Source: Methanothrix sp. (lineage in GTDB: Archaea > Halobacteriota > Methanosarcinia > Methanotrichales > Methanotrichaceae). From it: a DNA stretch of 41,840 bases. The notes under the pieces were generated by a model. The model was given only the letters and a program-made list of their open reading frames with translations. It searched no databases and was not told where the DNA came from. The DNA lies in NCBI GenBank assembly GCA_011620785.1, contig WOYM01000009.1:1-41840 (forward strand). The letters run 5' to 3'. Position numbers and translations under genes: made by a program. Numbering within the stretch: position 1 is the stretch's first letter; every line of letters starts with the position of its first letter. This document shows positions 17,967-26,112 of this stretch, one piece after another.

Positions 17967-18004
17967 CGCGCGTCCCGCGCGCATAACTTCCAAAAATTTT
18001 TTGG
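17967..18004. repeat. Two adjacent palindromes
   Basis: CGCGCG-TCC-CGCGCG (17967-17981) can form a six-pair, very GC-rich stem. Eight bases on, CCAAAAATTTTTTGG (17990-18004) is a near-perfect AT palindrome. They lie in AT-rich DNA about 85 bases after the last coding frame. They could be a bidirectional termination or protein-binding site. Confidence 0.5.
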
Positions 18005-18294
18005 CAAACCAATCGTCTCATGAGTCTTCTTCTAAAATTTTCGATATTGGCTGCCATTGTGAAATGGTTTCACAGAGAATAAAAACCTCCGCGCAAAAAG
18101 ATGATGCCTACTGATATCTTTTATGATAGTAGTAATCGACTGAACGCACTTTTCACAACCAGTTTTAACAAGATTTCTCAGTCATGTGGCCATTGTGTGA
18201 AATACTATTCTGACTACTATTTTGGATTTATTCTAGAAAATAAGCTTTAATTTATGTTTTAAGCAACTAACTACAACTATCGACTATTGGAAAG

Positions 18295-18303
18295 TTTTAT
18301 ATA
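18295..18303 (+). promoter_or_regulatory. TATA box in the gene-poor stretch
   Basis: TTTTATATA is a strong archaeal TATA match. It lies about 31-39 bases before ATG 18334, which opens a frame of only 32 codons (MARQPVSIHIDRADG...). The promoter may be left over from a decayed gene or may drive an untranslated RNA. Confidence 0.4.
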
Positions 18304-19175
18304 CCACTAAAACCAGGTTTACATTGTGCCAAAATGGCCAGACAACCTGTCTCAATACATATTGACAGGGCGGATGGAGGGCTTATTCGTCTGAGGGGAT
18401 GGATGAACCTTTGCAGTATATCTGAGAAGTAGAAGCAGTTTCGAGTGAGCATATCTGGGGCATCGGAGCGATTTGCTCCATCACAACAATTGTGGTAGGG
18501 CTAAAAGTTCTTGATGGCAAGCTCACCACAATCCGACTGGAACGTCTACCAATAGGGATGGCATCGGGAGTAGCAATGAAGGGGATATCGATGATCTCAA
18601 AATGGTCTTTCGATGGTTGTATAATTGCTTCACAATTAGTCCGCTTCTCATATACAAATGGCACAAGGGGTAGCAAGAAGGAGTGCATAAGGATCCTGGT
18701 TGATCATCTGTCTGAATGACTGTTCACGGCTGGAAAGGGACGGCAATGAGCAGCTGTTGGCAGAGCTGGGATCGAGGTGCAGCAAGGCAAGGTATGCGAG
18801 CAAGGGAAGTTTGACCTTGTTTAAAGGGAGACCAGGCAAATGGTCTTGCTCAGCCTATCTGTCGGATGAAGGGATGGCACGAGAAGCTGTAGATCGGATC
18901 AGGAAGGTGAGCAATCTTGCTGATCCGGTCAAGTGACAGAGTGCAGAATGAAGCGAGATGGATTTGCGGAGGGGGATACAATTGAGAGGACAGATCAAGC
19001 TATTTACATTGCATATGAACCTGAAGAAATCTGATCAATCGAGGCTCTCCAGGCTTAGAGACAGCAAGGGCATCAATCTCAAGCGGTATTGCTCCTCTGG
19101 TGAAGAATCAACCCTCCCAGCTTTCGAATTGATATCCTGATGGCAATACTACTGGAAGGATAAGCGGAGGAGAGC

Positions 19176-19643
19176 ATGAGGATCCGGATTGAGATAGAAG
19201 ATGGCGGATTCAAATCATCTCATGAATTTGAGTCGCAAAGCATAGATAAGGAGGCCTTAAGGGATAAGATCATAGGCTTTCTCTCAGCTTCCGGTATCTT
19301 CGATAGCAAAGATGAAAGGGGAGCAATAGCGCCTGCACGTGATTACCGCAGCAGCGGCACTCTCATGGACCGCCTGGAGCACTTCATCAAATTCGAATTC
19401 TCCAATACCTGGTTTACATCTCAGGAGCTGAGGGAGCGGTATGAGACCGTAGCGGACGATATCAAGCTCAGCACAGTCTCTACTTATCTATCGCGAATGA
19501 ACCGCGATGGTCTGCTGGAAAAAAGGGGAAACAGAAACAACAGGCAGTATAGACTGATTGAGATGATCGAGCCTGAATTGATACCAAGTCATAATTATCA
19601 GCGCCAAAACAGCTATGAGAAGAGAGGAGCAGAGGGTAGATAA
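19176..19643 (+). CDS. Winged-helix DNA-binding protein
   Basis: 155 aa with GGAGG five bases before ATG 19176. The N-terminal 45 residues form a short acidic beta/alpha segment (MRIRIEIEDGGFKSSHEFES). The C-terminal part (about residues 65-130) is a winged helix: FTSQELRERYETV as the first two helices, STVSTYLSRMNRDGLLEKRG as recognition helix and strand, and NRQYRLIE as the wing. It is therefore probably a transcription regulator; its targets are unknown. It stands alone downstream of the gene-poor stretch and converges with the large TPR gene. Confidence 0.7.
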   Translation: MRIRIEIEDGGFKSSHEFESQSIDKEALRDKIIGFLSASGIFDSKDERGAIAPARDYRSSGTLMDRLEHFIKFEFSNTWFTSQELRERYETVADDIKLSTVSTYLSRMNRDGLLEKRGNRNNRQYRLIEMIEPELIPSHNYQRQNSYEKRGAEGR

Positions 19644-19722
19644 AAAATATTGGCCGGAAGAGCATCAACCCTTTTCCACCGCCTCCGGGTTTCCGCTGTA
19701 ATTCCGGCCTTTCTGCTCTGAA

Positions 19723-21840
19723 TCAATAAAGCTGGCTACGGGTCACATTGATGCTGTATTTAGCCAGATCGTTCTTTGGGTTTATCTCCAGCACTCTCTC
19801 GAAGGCCTGGAGTGCTTCCTGGAAAAGGCCCTGCCCAGCAAGTGCCAGGGCCAGGGAGTATTGAGCGAATTCATTCTCCGGATCGAGGACGACGGCCCTC
19901 TGGAGGCTCTTTAGAGCCAGCTTAGCTTCTCCAGTCCTCTCCTGGGCCAGGCCCAGCTCCAGCCACAGAACGGGATCATCAGGAGATAGCCTGGTTGCAT
20001 TCTCGAAGGCTTGCCTGGATTGGTTATGTCTGTCCATCAATCTGTACACCTGGCCCAGGTTGTACCAGACGTCCGCTGAGGATGAACTGATCCCAGCTGC
20101 TTTTTGCAGGCTTTCTCTTGCCTCATCGTATCTTCCCAAGGCAGCAAAAATGCTCCCCCGGTTGGACCAGGCGGCGGAGTCCTCCGGATTGAGGGAGACG
20201 ATCTCATTAAAGCACTGCAGGGCTCCAGAGCTATTGCCTGTGGCTGCCAGAGCCAGCCCTTTTCCCATCAGGCTCTCGGTGTCACTTGGCTCTTGGCTGA
20301 GAGCACTTTCAAAGAGGGGAATGGATTGGCCGTACTCCCCCAGGGCGCAGAGGATGTTCCCCAGTCCTCTGTAGCCCCGGACGCTGGGCTCTTCCGCCAA
20401 AGCGGCCTCATAGTAGCTGCGGGCCTCTTCAAGTCTTCCCTTTTGATGGAGAGCTTCTGCTAATCCCATGAGAGCATCCGGATTTTGCGGCTCGATATCC
20501 AATGCTCTATTGAAGCTCTCCATAGCCGGATCTATATTCGTCTGCAATAGGAGAATCTCTCCTCTTCCTATCCAGGCGGCGGAGCTATTAGAATCGTATT
20601 TAAGAAGCTCCTCATAAGACTGCAGGGCCTGGTCGAGGTCCCTGAGATCCAACTGCGCTTTTGCCATTCCCAGCAGCGCTCTTGCGTTCTTCGGGTCCTG
20701 TTCCAGAATTAGGCCATAATGCTCTGCTGCTTGAATTGATTCATTCCTCTCCAGAAGGTCGTCTGCAATCTTCTGCAGGGCCATGATGTTGTCGGGCTCC
20801 AGCTCCAGGATCCGGCGGTAGCACTGTAAAGCTTCCTTTGATCTGCCCAGGCTGCCAAGAGCCAACCCTTTTCCGTAAAGGGCAGATACATTATCTTTCT
20901 TTAGCAGGAGAGCAGCGGAATAGCTCTCCAGAGCTGACGAATAGTTCCCCCTGGCCAGGAGAAGATCGCCTTTGCCAAGAATCGTCTGGATATCATGGGG
21001 ATTAATCTTGAGGGCCTGATCGAAGGCCTGGAGTGAGGAGCTGTAATCCTCAATGGCATAGCGGACCATGCCCAGTCCCCGCCATGATTCGAAGTCCTCC
21101 GGGTTTTTCTCCAGTACCGCATGATAGTCCTCTTCTGCCCTATCGACCTGGCCGAGCTGGCGGTAGCATTCTGCTCTGCCCTTCAGGGCGAAAATGTCGC
21201 TCTTATTCTGTTCCAGCAGGAGGTTGAAGCTATTCAGGGCCTCAGGATAGCGAGACAGGGCGAGGAGCAGATCTCCCTGATTGAACAAGATCTCTGTGTT
21301 GTTGGCCTCCAGGCTCAGCGCTTTCTTATAGCTTCTCAGGGCGTGATCGTAGTCCTCGAGCATCAACTGGGACTGAGCAAGGCGGTTATAGAGGGTCATG
21401 TTCCCGGGATCGAGGCGCAGGGCGCTGTCGAAGCATAGCTGGGCCATTCTGTACCTTTCTGTCTCCATCATTATCTCTCCTTTCAGGCTCCAGGCCTCAT
21501 CGAGGGACTGATCTATCCTCAGAACCTGGTCGAGGGAGCGAATTGCTTCTTGAAGATACCCCAGCTGGAAGAGGATCTGTCCTTTGAGCAGCCATGCTTC
21601 GGCCAACTCGTCATCGATCTCCAGCGATAGGTTGATTCTCTCTAAGGCCAGGGGATATGAGCCATTCTGGCTGTAATTCATAGCCTCTCTCAAATAAAAG
21701 TCGGAGTTAGGGATGGAGGTACCGCCGGTGGTGGCTGAGGTAGGAGCGGATTCGAAGAGGATCAAAGCACAGGTCAAGAGAAGGCAGATTGACAGGACCC
21801 CTGTCCTGAAGGAGCGTTTATCCATTGGCATCAGGATCAT
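19723..21840 (-). CDS. Large secreted TPR protein
   Basis: 705 aa. A signal peptide or anchor (about residues 8-37, GVLSICLLLTCALILFESAP) is followed by about 19 consecutive 34-residue TPR units to the C-terminus, most with the W/L-G-Y-A-F-A-P pattern (for example AWLLKGQILFQLGYLQEAIR). Such an array forms a long superhelix that binds a partner protein. It is probably exported and membrane-tethered. Start may be ATG 21840, 21831 or 21825; none has a strong ribosome site. It begins 35 bases after ribK on the same strand and may be the last gene of the acl-hac-php-ribK unit, although the function does not obviously fit. Confidence 0.85.
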   Translation of the reverse strand: MILMPMDKRSFRTGVLSICLLLTCALILFESAPTSATTGGTSIPNSDFYLREAMNYSQNGSYPLALERINLSLEIDDELAEAWLLKGQILFQLGYLQEAIRSLDQVLRIDQSLDEAWSLKGEIMMETERYRMAQLCFDSALRLDPGNMTLYNRLAQSQLMLEDYDHALRSYKKALSLEANNTEILFNQGDLLLALSRYPEALNSFNLLLEQNKSDIFALKGRAECYRQLGQVDRAEEDYHAVLEKNPEDFESWRGLGMVRYAIEDYSSSLQAFDQALKINPHDIQTILGKGDLLLARGNYSSALESYSAALLLKKDNVSALYGKGLALGSLGRSKEALQCYRRILELEPDNIMALQKIADDLLERNESIQAAEHYGLILEQDPKNARALLGMAKAQLDLRDLDQALQSYEELLKYDSNSSAAWIGRGEILLLQTNIDPAMESFNRALDIEPQNPDALMGLAEALHQKGRLEEARSYYEAALAEEPSVRGYRGLGNILCALGEYGQSIPLFESALSQEPSDTESLMGKGLALAATGNSSGALQCFNEIVSLNPEDSAAWSNRGSIFAALGRYDEARESLQKAAGISSSSADVWYNLGQVYRLMDRHNQSRQAFENATRLSPDDPVLWLELGLAQERTGEAKLALKSLQRAVVLDPENEFAQYSLALALAGQGLFQEALQAFERVLEINPKNDLAKYSINVTRSQLY

Positions 21841-21875
21841 TTGTCATCGCTTATGGGATAAAATTAACCTTCGTA

Positions 21876-22238
21876 TCATTGCAGTATCAGTTCCACTATA
21901 TCGCCATCATCGAGCCTCAGCTCATCCCGCAGCCGCAGGGGAGATATGATCTCCACCAGATCCGGAGGATAAGAGCTCCTGTCTGGCCGGATGATTGCCC
22001 CCTCCAGGCCGTTCAATTTTATCTTATAGCACTTGCATTCCCCAAAAGACCTCTCCTCCTCTCGAAATCCCTCTATGAGGATCTGATGAGGACCGGGATT
22101 GAAGGGCTCATCGAGCTTTATGTTAAGCGTGCCGGGAAAGGGCACAAATCCCAGCTTCTGGGAGAACTGATGGCGATAGCCCTTTCGCGAGATATAGTAC
22201 TGCCCCTGGCCCAGTCCGCCCACCACTCTTCCCCGCAT
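21876..22238 (-). CDS. ribK: CTP-dependent riboflavin kinase (archaeal RibK)
   Basis: 120 aa, the size of archaeal RibK without an extra DNA-binding domain. It phosphorylates riboflavin to FMN with CTP, supplying FMN/FAD and F420-like cofactor pathways. The cradle-loop-barrel marks are present: GRVVGGLGQGQYYIS at the start, GFVPFPGTLNIKL with the conserved Thr-Asn that hold the nucleotide and metal, a middle segment ending GAIIRP, and VEIISPLRLRDELRLDDGD at the C-terminus. Start ATG 22238, with GTG 22241 directly before it. It follows the PHP gene by 28 bases in the same direction. Confidence 0.9.
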   Translation of the reverse strand: MRGRVVGGLGQGQYYISRKGYRHQFSQKLGFVPFPGTLNIKLDEPFNPGPHQILIEGFREEERSFGECKCYKIKLNGLEGAIIRPDRSSYPPDLVEIISPLRLRDELRLDDGDIVELILQ

Positions 22239-22266
22239 CACCGTGGTTCTCTCCCCCGCAAAGAAT

Positions 22267-22932
22267 TTAGGCCTTTCTCCTTCGTCCTCCTCCCGTGGTC
22301 AGTATCAGGTATATCGATTTGATTGTATTCCCGATGAAAAACCTTGGTGGAGTTCTCTTGCCTATGATCCTCGTCCTTCCCGCCTGGATGGCCTCTATTG
22401 CCTCGAATGCATCTCCTGCCTCGATCTCCGTGACTCCAAGGCCCACGGTGGCGGCAAAATGCGAGTCGCTCCCCGCGACCGCAGGAAGGTGGTGCCTCTT
22501 TGCCCCGATCAGCGCCCGGCCATTGGCTATGCCGAAGAGGTGCTTGGAGTTGTAGACCTCCACAGCATCGCACTCCGGTATGCGCCCGATGGCATGGCGG
22601 AAAGGGTGATATGGATGGGGGACTATCGCTATCCCTCCCAGCTCGCGGGCCAGGTCTGTGGTCTCCTCCGGGCTGAGCCCTCTGGGAGGCAGATCCTCAA
22701 TGCCCAGGACCAGCAGATGGCCTTCTGAGGTTGTGACCTCCGCTCCGGGTATGAGTATCAGATCCAGCTTATCCTCTCGGATGATCTTCATCGCCTGCTG
22801 GGATCCTCTCAATGTATCATGATCGGTAATCGACAGGCCGTCGAGGTCCCGGCGAGCGGCAGCCCTCAGAATAGTCCTGACATCGTCCCGTCCATCTGAG
22901 CAGTTGGAATGGACGTGCAGATCAAACCTCAT
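22267..22932 (-). CDS. PHP-domain metal-dependent phosphoesterase
   Basis: 221 aa. PHP motifs in order: DLHVHSNCSDG (HxH metal ligands at about residues 6 and 8), ITDHDT, PGAEVTTSEG, IVPHPYHPF and GSDSHF. It is a short, stand-alone PHP protein like the YciV/RNase AM and histidinol-phosphatase relatives; the substrate could be a nucleotide or a sugar phosphate and cannot be read off. Its ATG overlaps the stop of the aconitase-like gene by four bases (ATGA), so the two are translationally coupled. Confidence 0.85.
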   Translation of the reverse strand: MRFDLHVHSNCSDGRDDVRTILRAAARRDLDGLSITDHDTLRGSQQAMKIIREDKLDLILIPGAEVTTSEGHLLVLGIEDLPPRGLSPEETTDLARELGGIAIVPHPYHPFRHAIGRIPECDAVEVYNSKHLFGIANGRALIGAKRHHLPAVAGSDSHFAATVGLGVTEIEAGDAFEAIEAIQAGRTRIIGKRTPPRFFIGNTIKSIYLILTTGGGRRRKA

Positions 22933-24176
22933 TTAGAAACCCCGGGCACGGCCAGACGGCCCTGGAGAGCGGAAGCGGCAACAGTAGCAGGGCTGGCCAG
23001 ATAGACCAATCCTCCTTTTCCCATTCTTCCTGGGAAGTTCCGGTTGGAGGTGGAGACGCACACCTCTCCTTCTGCCAAGACCCCCATATGGGCTCCCAGG
23101 CAGGGACCGCATCCCGGAGGACCGATCATGGCACCCGCTTCCACCAGAGTCTGGATGATTCCCTTCTTAAGCGCATCGAGCAGAACCTCTCTTGAAGCGG
23201 GTATTACCAGGGTTCTGGCTCGGACCCTCTTTCCCTTCAGTATCCTGGCAGCCGCCTCCAGGTCTTCCAATCTGCCGTTGGTGCAGGTGCCTATGAAGGC
23301 CTGATCTATCTCCAGCCCCGCTAATTCGGAGACCGGCCTGACATTGTCAACCCGGAAGGGGGCAGCCACCTGGGGTTCAAGCTCAGCTATATCGTAATCA
23401 TATTGCTGCTGGTATGAATCCGGATCAGAGAAAACCTGAGTGTACGGCTGGCGCGCCCGGCCACGGAGCCACTCATCTGTCTTCTCATCCGGTGGGACGA
23501 TGGCCGCTTTTGCCCCCATCTCCACCCCCAGGTTGCACAGGGTCATCCTTCCTGATATGCTCAGACCTTCAATGGCGGGACCGATATACTCGACCGCCTT
23601 GTAGGTGGCGCCATCTGCGCCCAGATCTCCTATCACCTGGAGAGCAATGTCCTTGGCAGAGACGAATGGAGCAAGTCTTCCCTCCACCTTTATTCCTATG
23701 GTCTCGGGCACCCTGAACCATAACCGGCCAGCGGAGTAGATCTCGGCCATATCAGTTGCCCCAACGCCTGTGCCGAAGGCTCCAAAAGCGCCATAGGTAC
23801 AGGAATGTGAGTCCGCTCCCACCAGCAGTGTGCCGGGAAGGGCGAACCCCTGCTCGGGAAAGACCTGATGGCAGACCCCAGTGCCGCAGTCGAAGAAGTG
23901 GGAGATCTTCTGCTCGCGGACCCAGTTCCTCACTTCTCTTTGCAGATCGGCGGCGGTCTCATTGTTGGCCGGGACGATGTGATCGTATGGCACAACCACT
24001 CTATCCGGATCCCAAACCCTCTCTGATCCCATCTCCCGGAAGGATCTGATGGCCAGCACCGATGTCCCGTCATGAGACATGGCATAATCTATTTCCGCCT
24101 CCACGATCTCCCCAGGCTCTGCCATCCCGTCATAGCCGGAGGCGCGGGAGAGTATCTTCTGGCTTATAGTCGCCAA
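22929..24176 (-). CDS. Aconitase-superfamily large subunit (isopropylmalate dehydratase / homoaconitase type)
   Basis: 415 aa, the length of the split LeuC/HacA large subunits of archaea. The three cysteine ligands of the [4Fe-4S] cluster are visible: GTCTNGR (C298) and GPPGCGPCLGAH (C356, C359). FDCGTGVCHQ, GADSHSCTYGAFGAFGTGVGATD and the C-terminal SNRNFPGRMG are family marks. In methanogens such subunits act in leucine synthesis, or in 2-oxosuberate (coenzyme B) synthesis as homoaconitase; specificity lies largely in the small subunit, which is not in this window. Its position 67 bases after aclBA raises the possibility of citrate/isocitrate isomerisation. Start is TTG 24176: no in-frame ATG is nearby and GGAG lies nine bases upstream. 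Confidence 0.9.
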   Translation of the reverse strand: MATISQKILSRASGYDGMAEPGEIVEAEIDYAMSHDGTSVLAIRSFREMGSERVWDPDRVVVPYDHIVPANNETAADLQREVRNWVREQKISHFFDCGTGVCHQVFPEQGFALPGTLLVGADSHSCTYGAFGAFGTGVGATDMAEIYSAGRLWFRVPETIGIKVEGRLAPFVSAKDIALQVIGDLGADGATYKAVEYIGPAIEGLSISGRMTLCNLGVEMGAKAAIVPPDEKTDEWLRGRARQPYTQVFSDPDSYQQQYDYDIAELEPQVAAPFRVDNVRPVSELAGLEIDQAFIGTCTNGRLEDLEAAARILKGKRVRARTLVIPASREVLLDALKKGIIQTLVEAGAMIGPPGCGPCLGAHMGVLAEGEVCVSTSNRNFPGRMGKGGLVYLASPATVAASALQGRLAVPGVSK

Positions 24177-24243
24177 GTCCCTTTCTCCACAGTGCTGCTC
24201 ATGCTCTCATTCAATGGCGATCCTCCCTCATCTCAGGCATCTG

Positions 24244-26112
24244 TTATCGATCTCTTTTGCACTGAATCTCTTCCTCAGAGGGCATCATATAGGCGATATC
24301 CTCTGCCGGGTGGCGGTAGAGCCGGGAGCCGAGTCGCTTCTGATCCAGGATATGCCCTATCAGGCCGATGCTCCGGCCCAGAGCAAAGAGCCCGTTCAGA
24401 TATCCCAGGCGCACCACCTCATCGATCTCCTCTTTGCTGAAGGCGCCGCAGGAGCTCATCAGGTCTATGAACAGAATACCGATGCACCCGTCGACATTCA
24501 GTATCAGGTTACCTTTCTTGGCGGTGGTGAGCTCTTCTACCTGCAGGGCATAGTTCAGAAGCTCGGTCGAGGGGAAGTTGGCCCGGGCATAGCTGATGAG
24601 CAGCTGGACTCTCTTGTCCGGGTTCTTTACGCTCTTGATCTTGTGGCCTATGCCAGGGATGTTAATGCCCTTCTTTTTCATCTCGCCCACAAACTGCTCC
24701 GGAGCGAGGCCGGTCTCTTGTGCCCGCTTGAACTCCCTGGCGGCATCATCGATTGCCCCGCCAAACCTGGGGCCGATGGTCAAAAGGCCGCTGCATAACG
24801 ATGAGATCAGATCTTTTCCCGCACAGGAGGCAACTATGGCATTATGTGCTCCCGAGACCGCCGGGCCGTGGTCCGCCACGATCTGGATGACCAGCTCTAT
24901 GAAGTGGGCGGCATATTCTGGGAGCTCTTTCTTGAACCATAACAGGCCGATGACCCCACCTATTCCCATCTTCCGGTCTAGGACATCGGATAGCTTCTTT
25001 CCTGCATACAGCAGCTCCTCGCCGCTGTCATCGGATATCGTGCAGATGAATGTGGTGGGTTTGCGGATATCGCCCGTGGCCAGCGCCTTGCTGTAGTCCG
25101 TGGGGATGCGGGGTACTTCCGGCTCCTCGAACTTTTGAACTATACCCCGAGAGAGGAGCATATCGTAGACCTGGCGCACCATTTCTCCATAGTCATCGAA
25201 AGACCTGGGCACATATGCTCCTGCCTGGCGGAAGGCATCGTTTTTGGCCTGAGCAGTCTCCTTTTCGGTGTTGGCCTTGGCACCGGCATGGCCGAACTGG
25301 ACGCTGGCCGGAAGGTAGGGCGAGCAGGTGCCTGTGACCCAGGCCACCAGAGGTTTGGTGATCTTCTTCTCTTTGAGGGCCTGGATGATCATGTACTCGT
25401 CCTCACCGCCCAGCTCGCCCAGGCAGGCGATCATCTTGATGGCTGGATTTTTCTCATAGCGGAGGATGTGGTCGAGCATGTTCGATCCGGGATAGCGGTC
25501 TCCTCCGATGGCAACTCCTTCATAGATGCCATCGGAGTTTCTGGAGATTATATTGAATGCCTCATTGAGCATGCCACCCGATTTGGAGACGAAGCCCACG
25601 CATCCCGGCCTGTAGAGCTTGGAGGCGATGATGTTCTCGATGGTACCGGCGGTGTTCCCTATGCGGAAGGCACCTGCAGTCATCCCCCCTACAGTCGCCG
25701 GTCCGATGACGATCTTGTCGAGCTTCCTGGCTGTGGCGGCCATCACCCTGGATTGCCTCTCAGGCACGCCTTCGGCGATGACGGCGACGATGCGAATGGT
25801 ATCCTCCTGCAGCGCTTCCATGGTGGTCTCAAAAGCTGATCGGTGGCTGGCAAAGTTGACCATCACATCTGCCTCTGGATAAGCTGCAGCTGCCAGGGGG
25901 ATGGTCTTGTACATGGGCAGGATTATCTCTTTGGTTCCCCAGAATGCCTTATGGATCCCGGCTCTGCCTGGATTTATGATGGCCGAGATGCTGGGCGACG
26001 AGCGCTTGCAGACATAGTCGAAGTCCAGCATGCGCTGAATGGCATTGGTCTGATAGCCATAGACGAATGCTTTTGTATTTCTGTCAAAGAGAACGTAATC
26101 TTTCCTGCTCAT
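24244..26112 (-). CDS. aclA: ATP-citrate lyase, subunit A (citryl-CoA synthetase/lyase part)
   Basis: 622 aa. Two modules match the C-terminal part of human ACLY. Residues 1-330 are a succinyl-CoA-synthetase-alpha-like CoA-binding unit with the phosphohistidine loop ASVQFGHAGA (His 275). Residues 340-622 are citrate-synthase-like with ADHGPAVSGAH (His 414), GIGHKIKS (His 490) and NLILNVDGCIG (Asp 541). With AclB it converts citrate, CoA and ATP to acetyl-CoA, oxaloacetate, ADP and phosphate. ATG 26112 overlaps the aclB stop by four bases. Full length with all catalytic residues, so probably active. The eukaryote/Chlorobium-type two-subunit ACL is unusual in a methanogen. Confidence 0.92.
   Translation of the reverse strand: MSRKDYVLFDRNTKAFVYGYQTNAIQRMLDFDYVCKRSSPSISAIINPGRAGIHKAFWGTKEIILPMYKTIPLAAAAYPEADVMVNFASHRSAFETTMEALQEDTIRIVAVIAEGVPERQSRVMAATARKLDKIVIGPATVGGMTAGAFRIGNTAGTIENIIASKLYRPGCVGFVSKSGGMLNEAFNIISRNSDGIYEGVAIGGDRYPGSNMLDHILRYEKNPAIKMIACLGELGGEDEYMIIQALKEKKITKPLVAWVTGTCSPYLPASVQFGHAGAKANTEKETAQAKNDAFRQAGAYVPRSFDDYGEMVRQVYDMLLSRGIVQKFEEPEVPRIPTDYSKALATGDIRKPTTFICTISDDSGEELLYAGKKLSDVLDRKMGIGGVIGLLWFKKELPEYAAHFIELVIQIVADHGPAVSGAHNAIVASCAGKDLISSLCSGLLTIGPRFGGAIDDAAREFKRAQETGLAPEQFVGEMKKKGINIPGIGHKIKSVKNPDKRVQLLISYARANFPSTELLNYALQVEELTTAKKGNLILNVDGCIGILFIDLMSSCGAFSKEEIDEVVRLGYLNGLFALGRSIGLIGHILDQKRLGSRLYRHPAEDIAYMMPSEEEIQCKRDR

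Larger units (their letters stand above)
17885..19175. other. 1.3-kb stretch without a convincing gene
   Basis: The first 440 bases are AT-rich with two adjacent palindromes (17967-18004) and a TATA box (18295). Downstream only short frames exist: a 32-codon frame from ATG 18334, an open frame of about 100 codons between stops ending at 18719 with no good start, a 78-codon frame ending at 18936 with protein-like composition (RLERDGNEQLLAELGS), and short frames from 18948 and 18958. The frames follow one another in different phases on the plus strand, as remnants of one or two decayed genes would, but I recognise no family. The stretch ends at the ribosome site of the winged-helix gene. Confidence 0.5.

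Noticed and set aside
18383..18688. 101-codon minus-strand frame in the gene-poor stretch
   Set aside because: No ribosome site or promoter on that strand, no recognisable motif, and it is antisense to an equally long plus-strand frame, so neither is convincing.
19644..19722. GGCCGGAAGAGCA and CCGGCCTTTCTGCTCT as a hairpin terminator
   Set aside because: The two arms pair only imperfectly and lack a following T run in either direction, so I do not call it.
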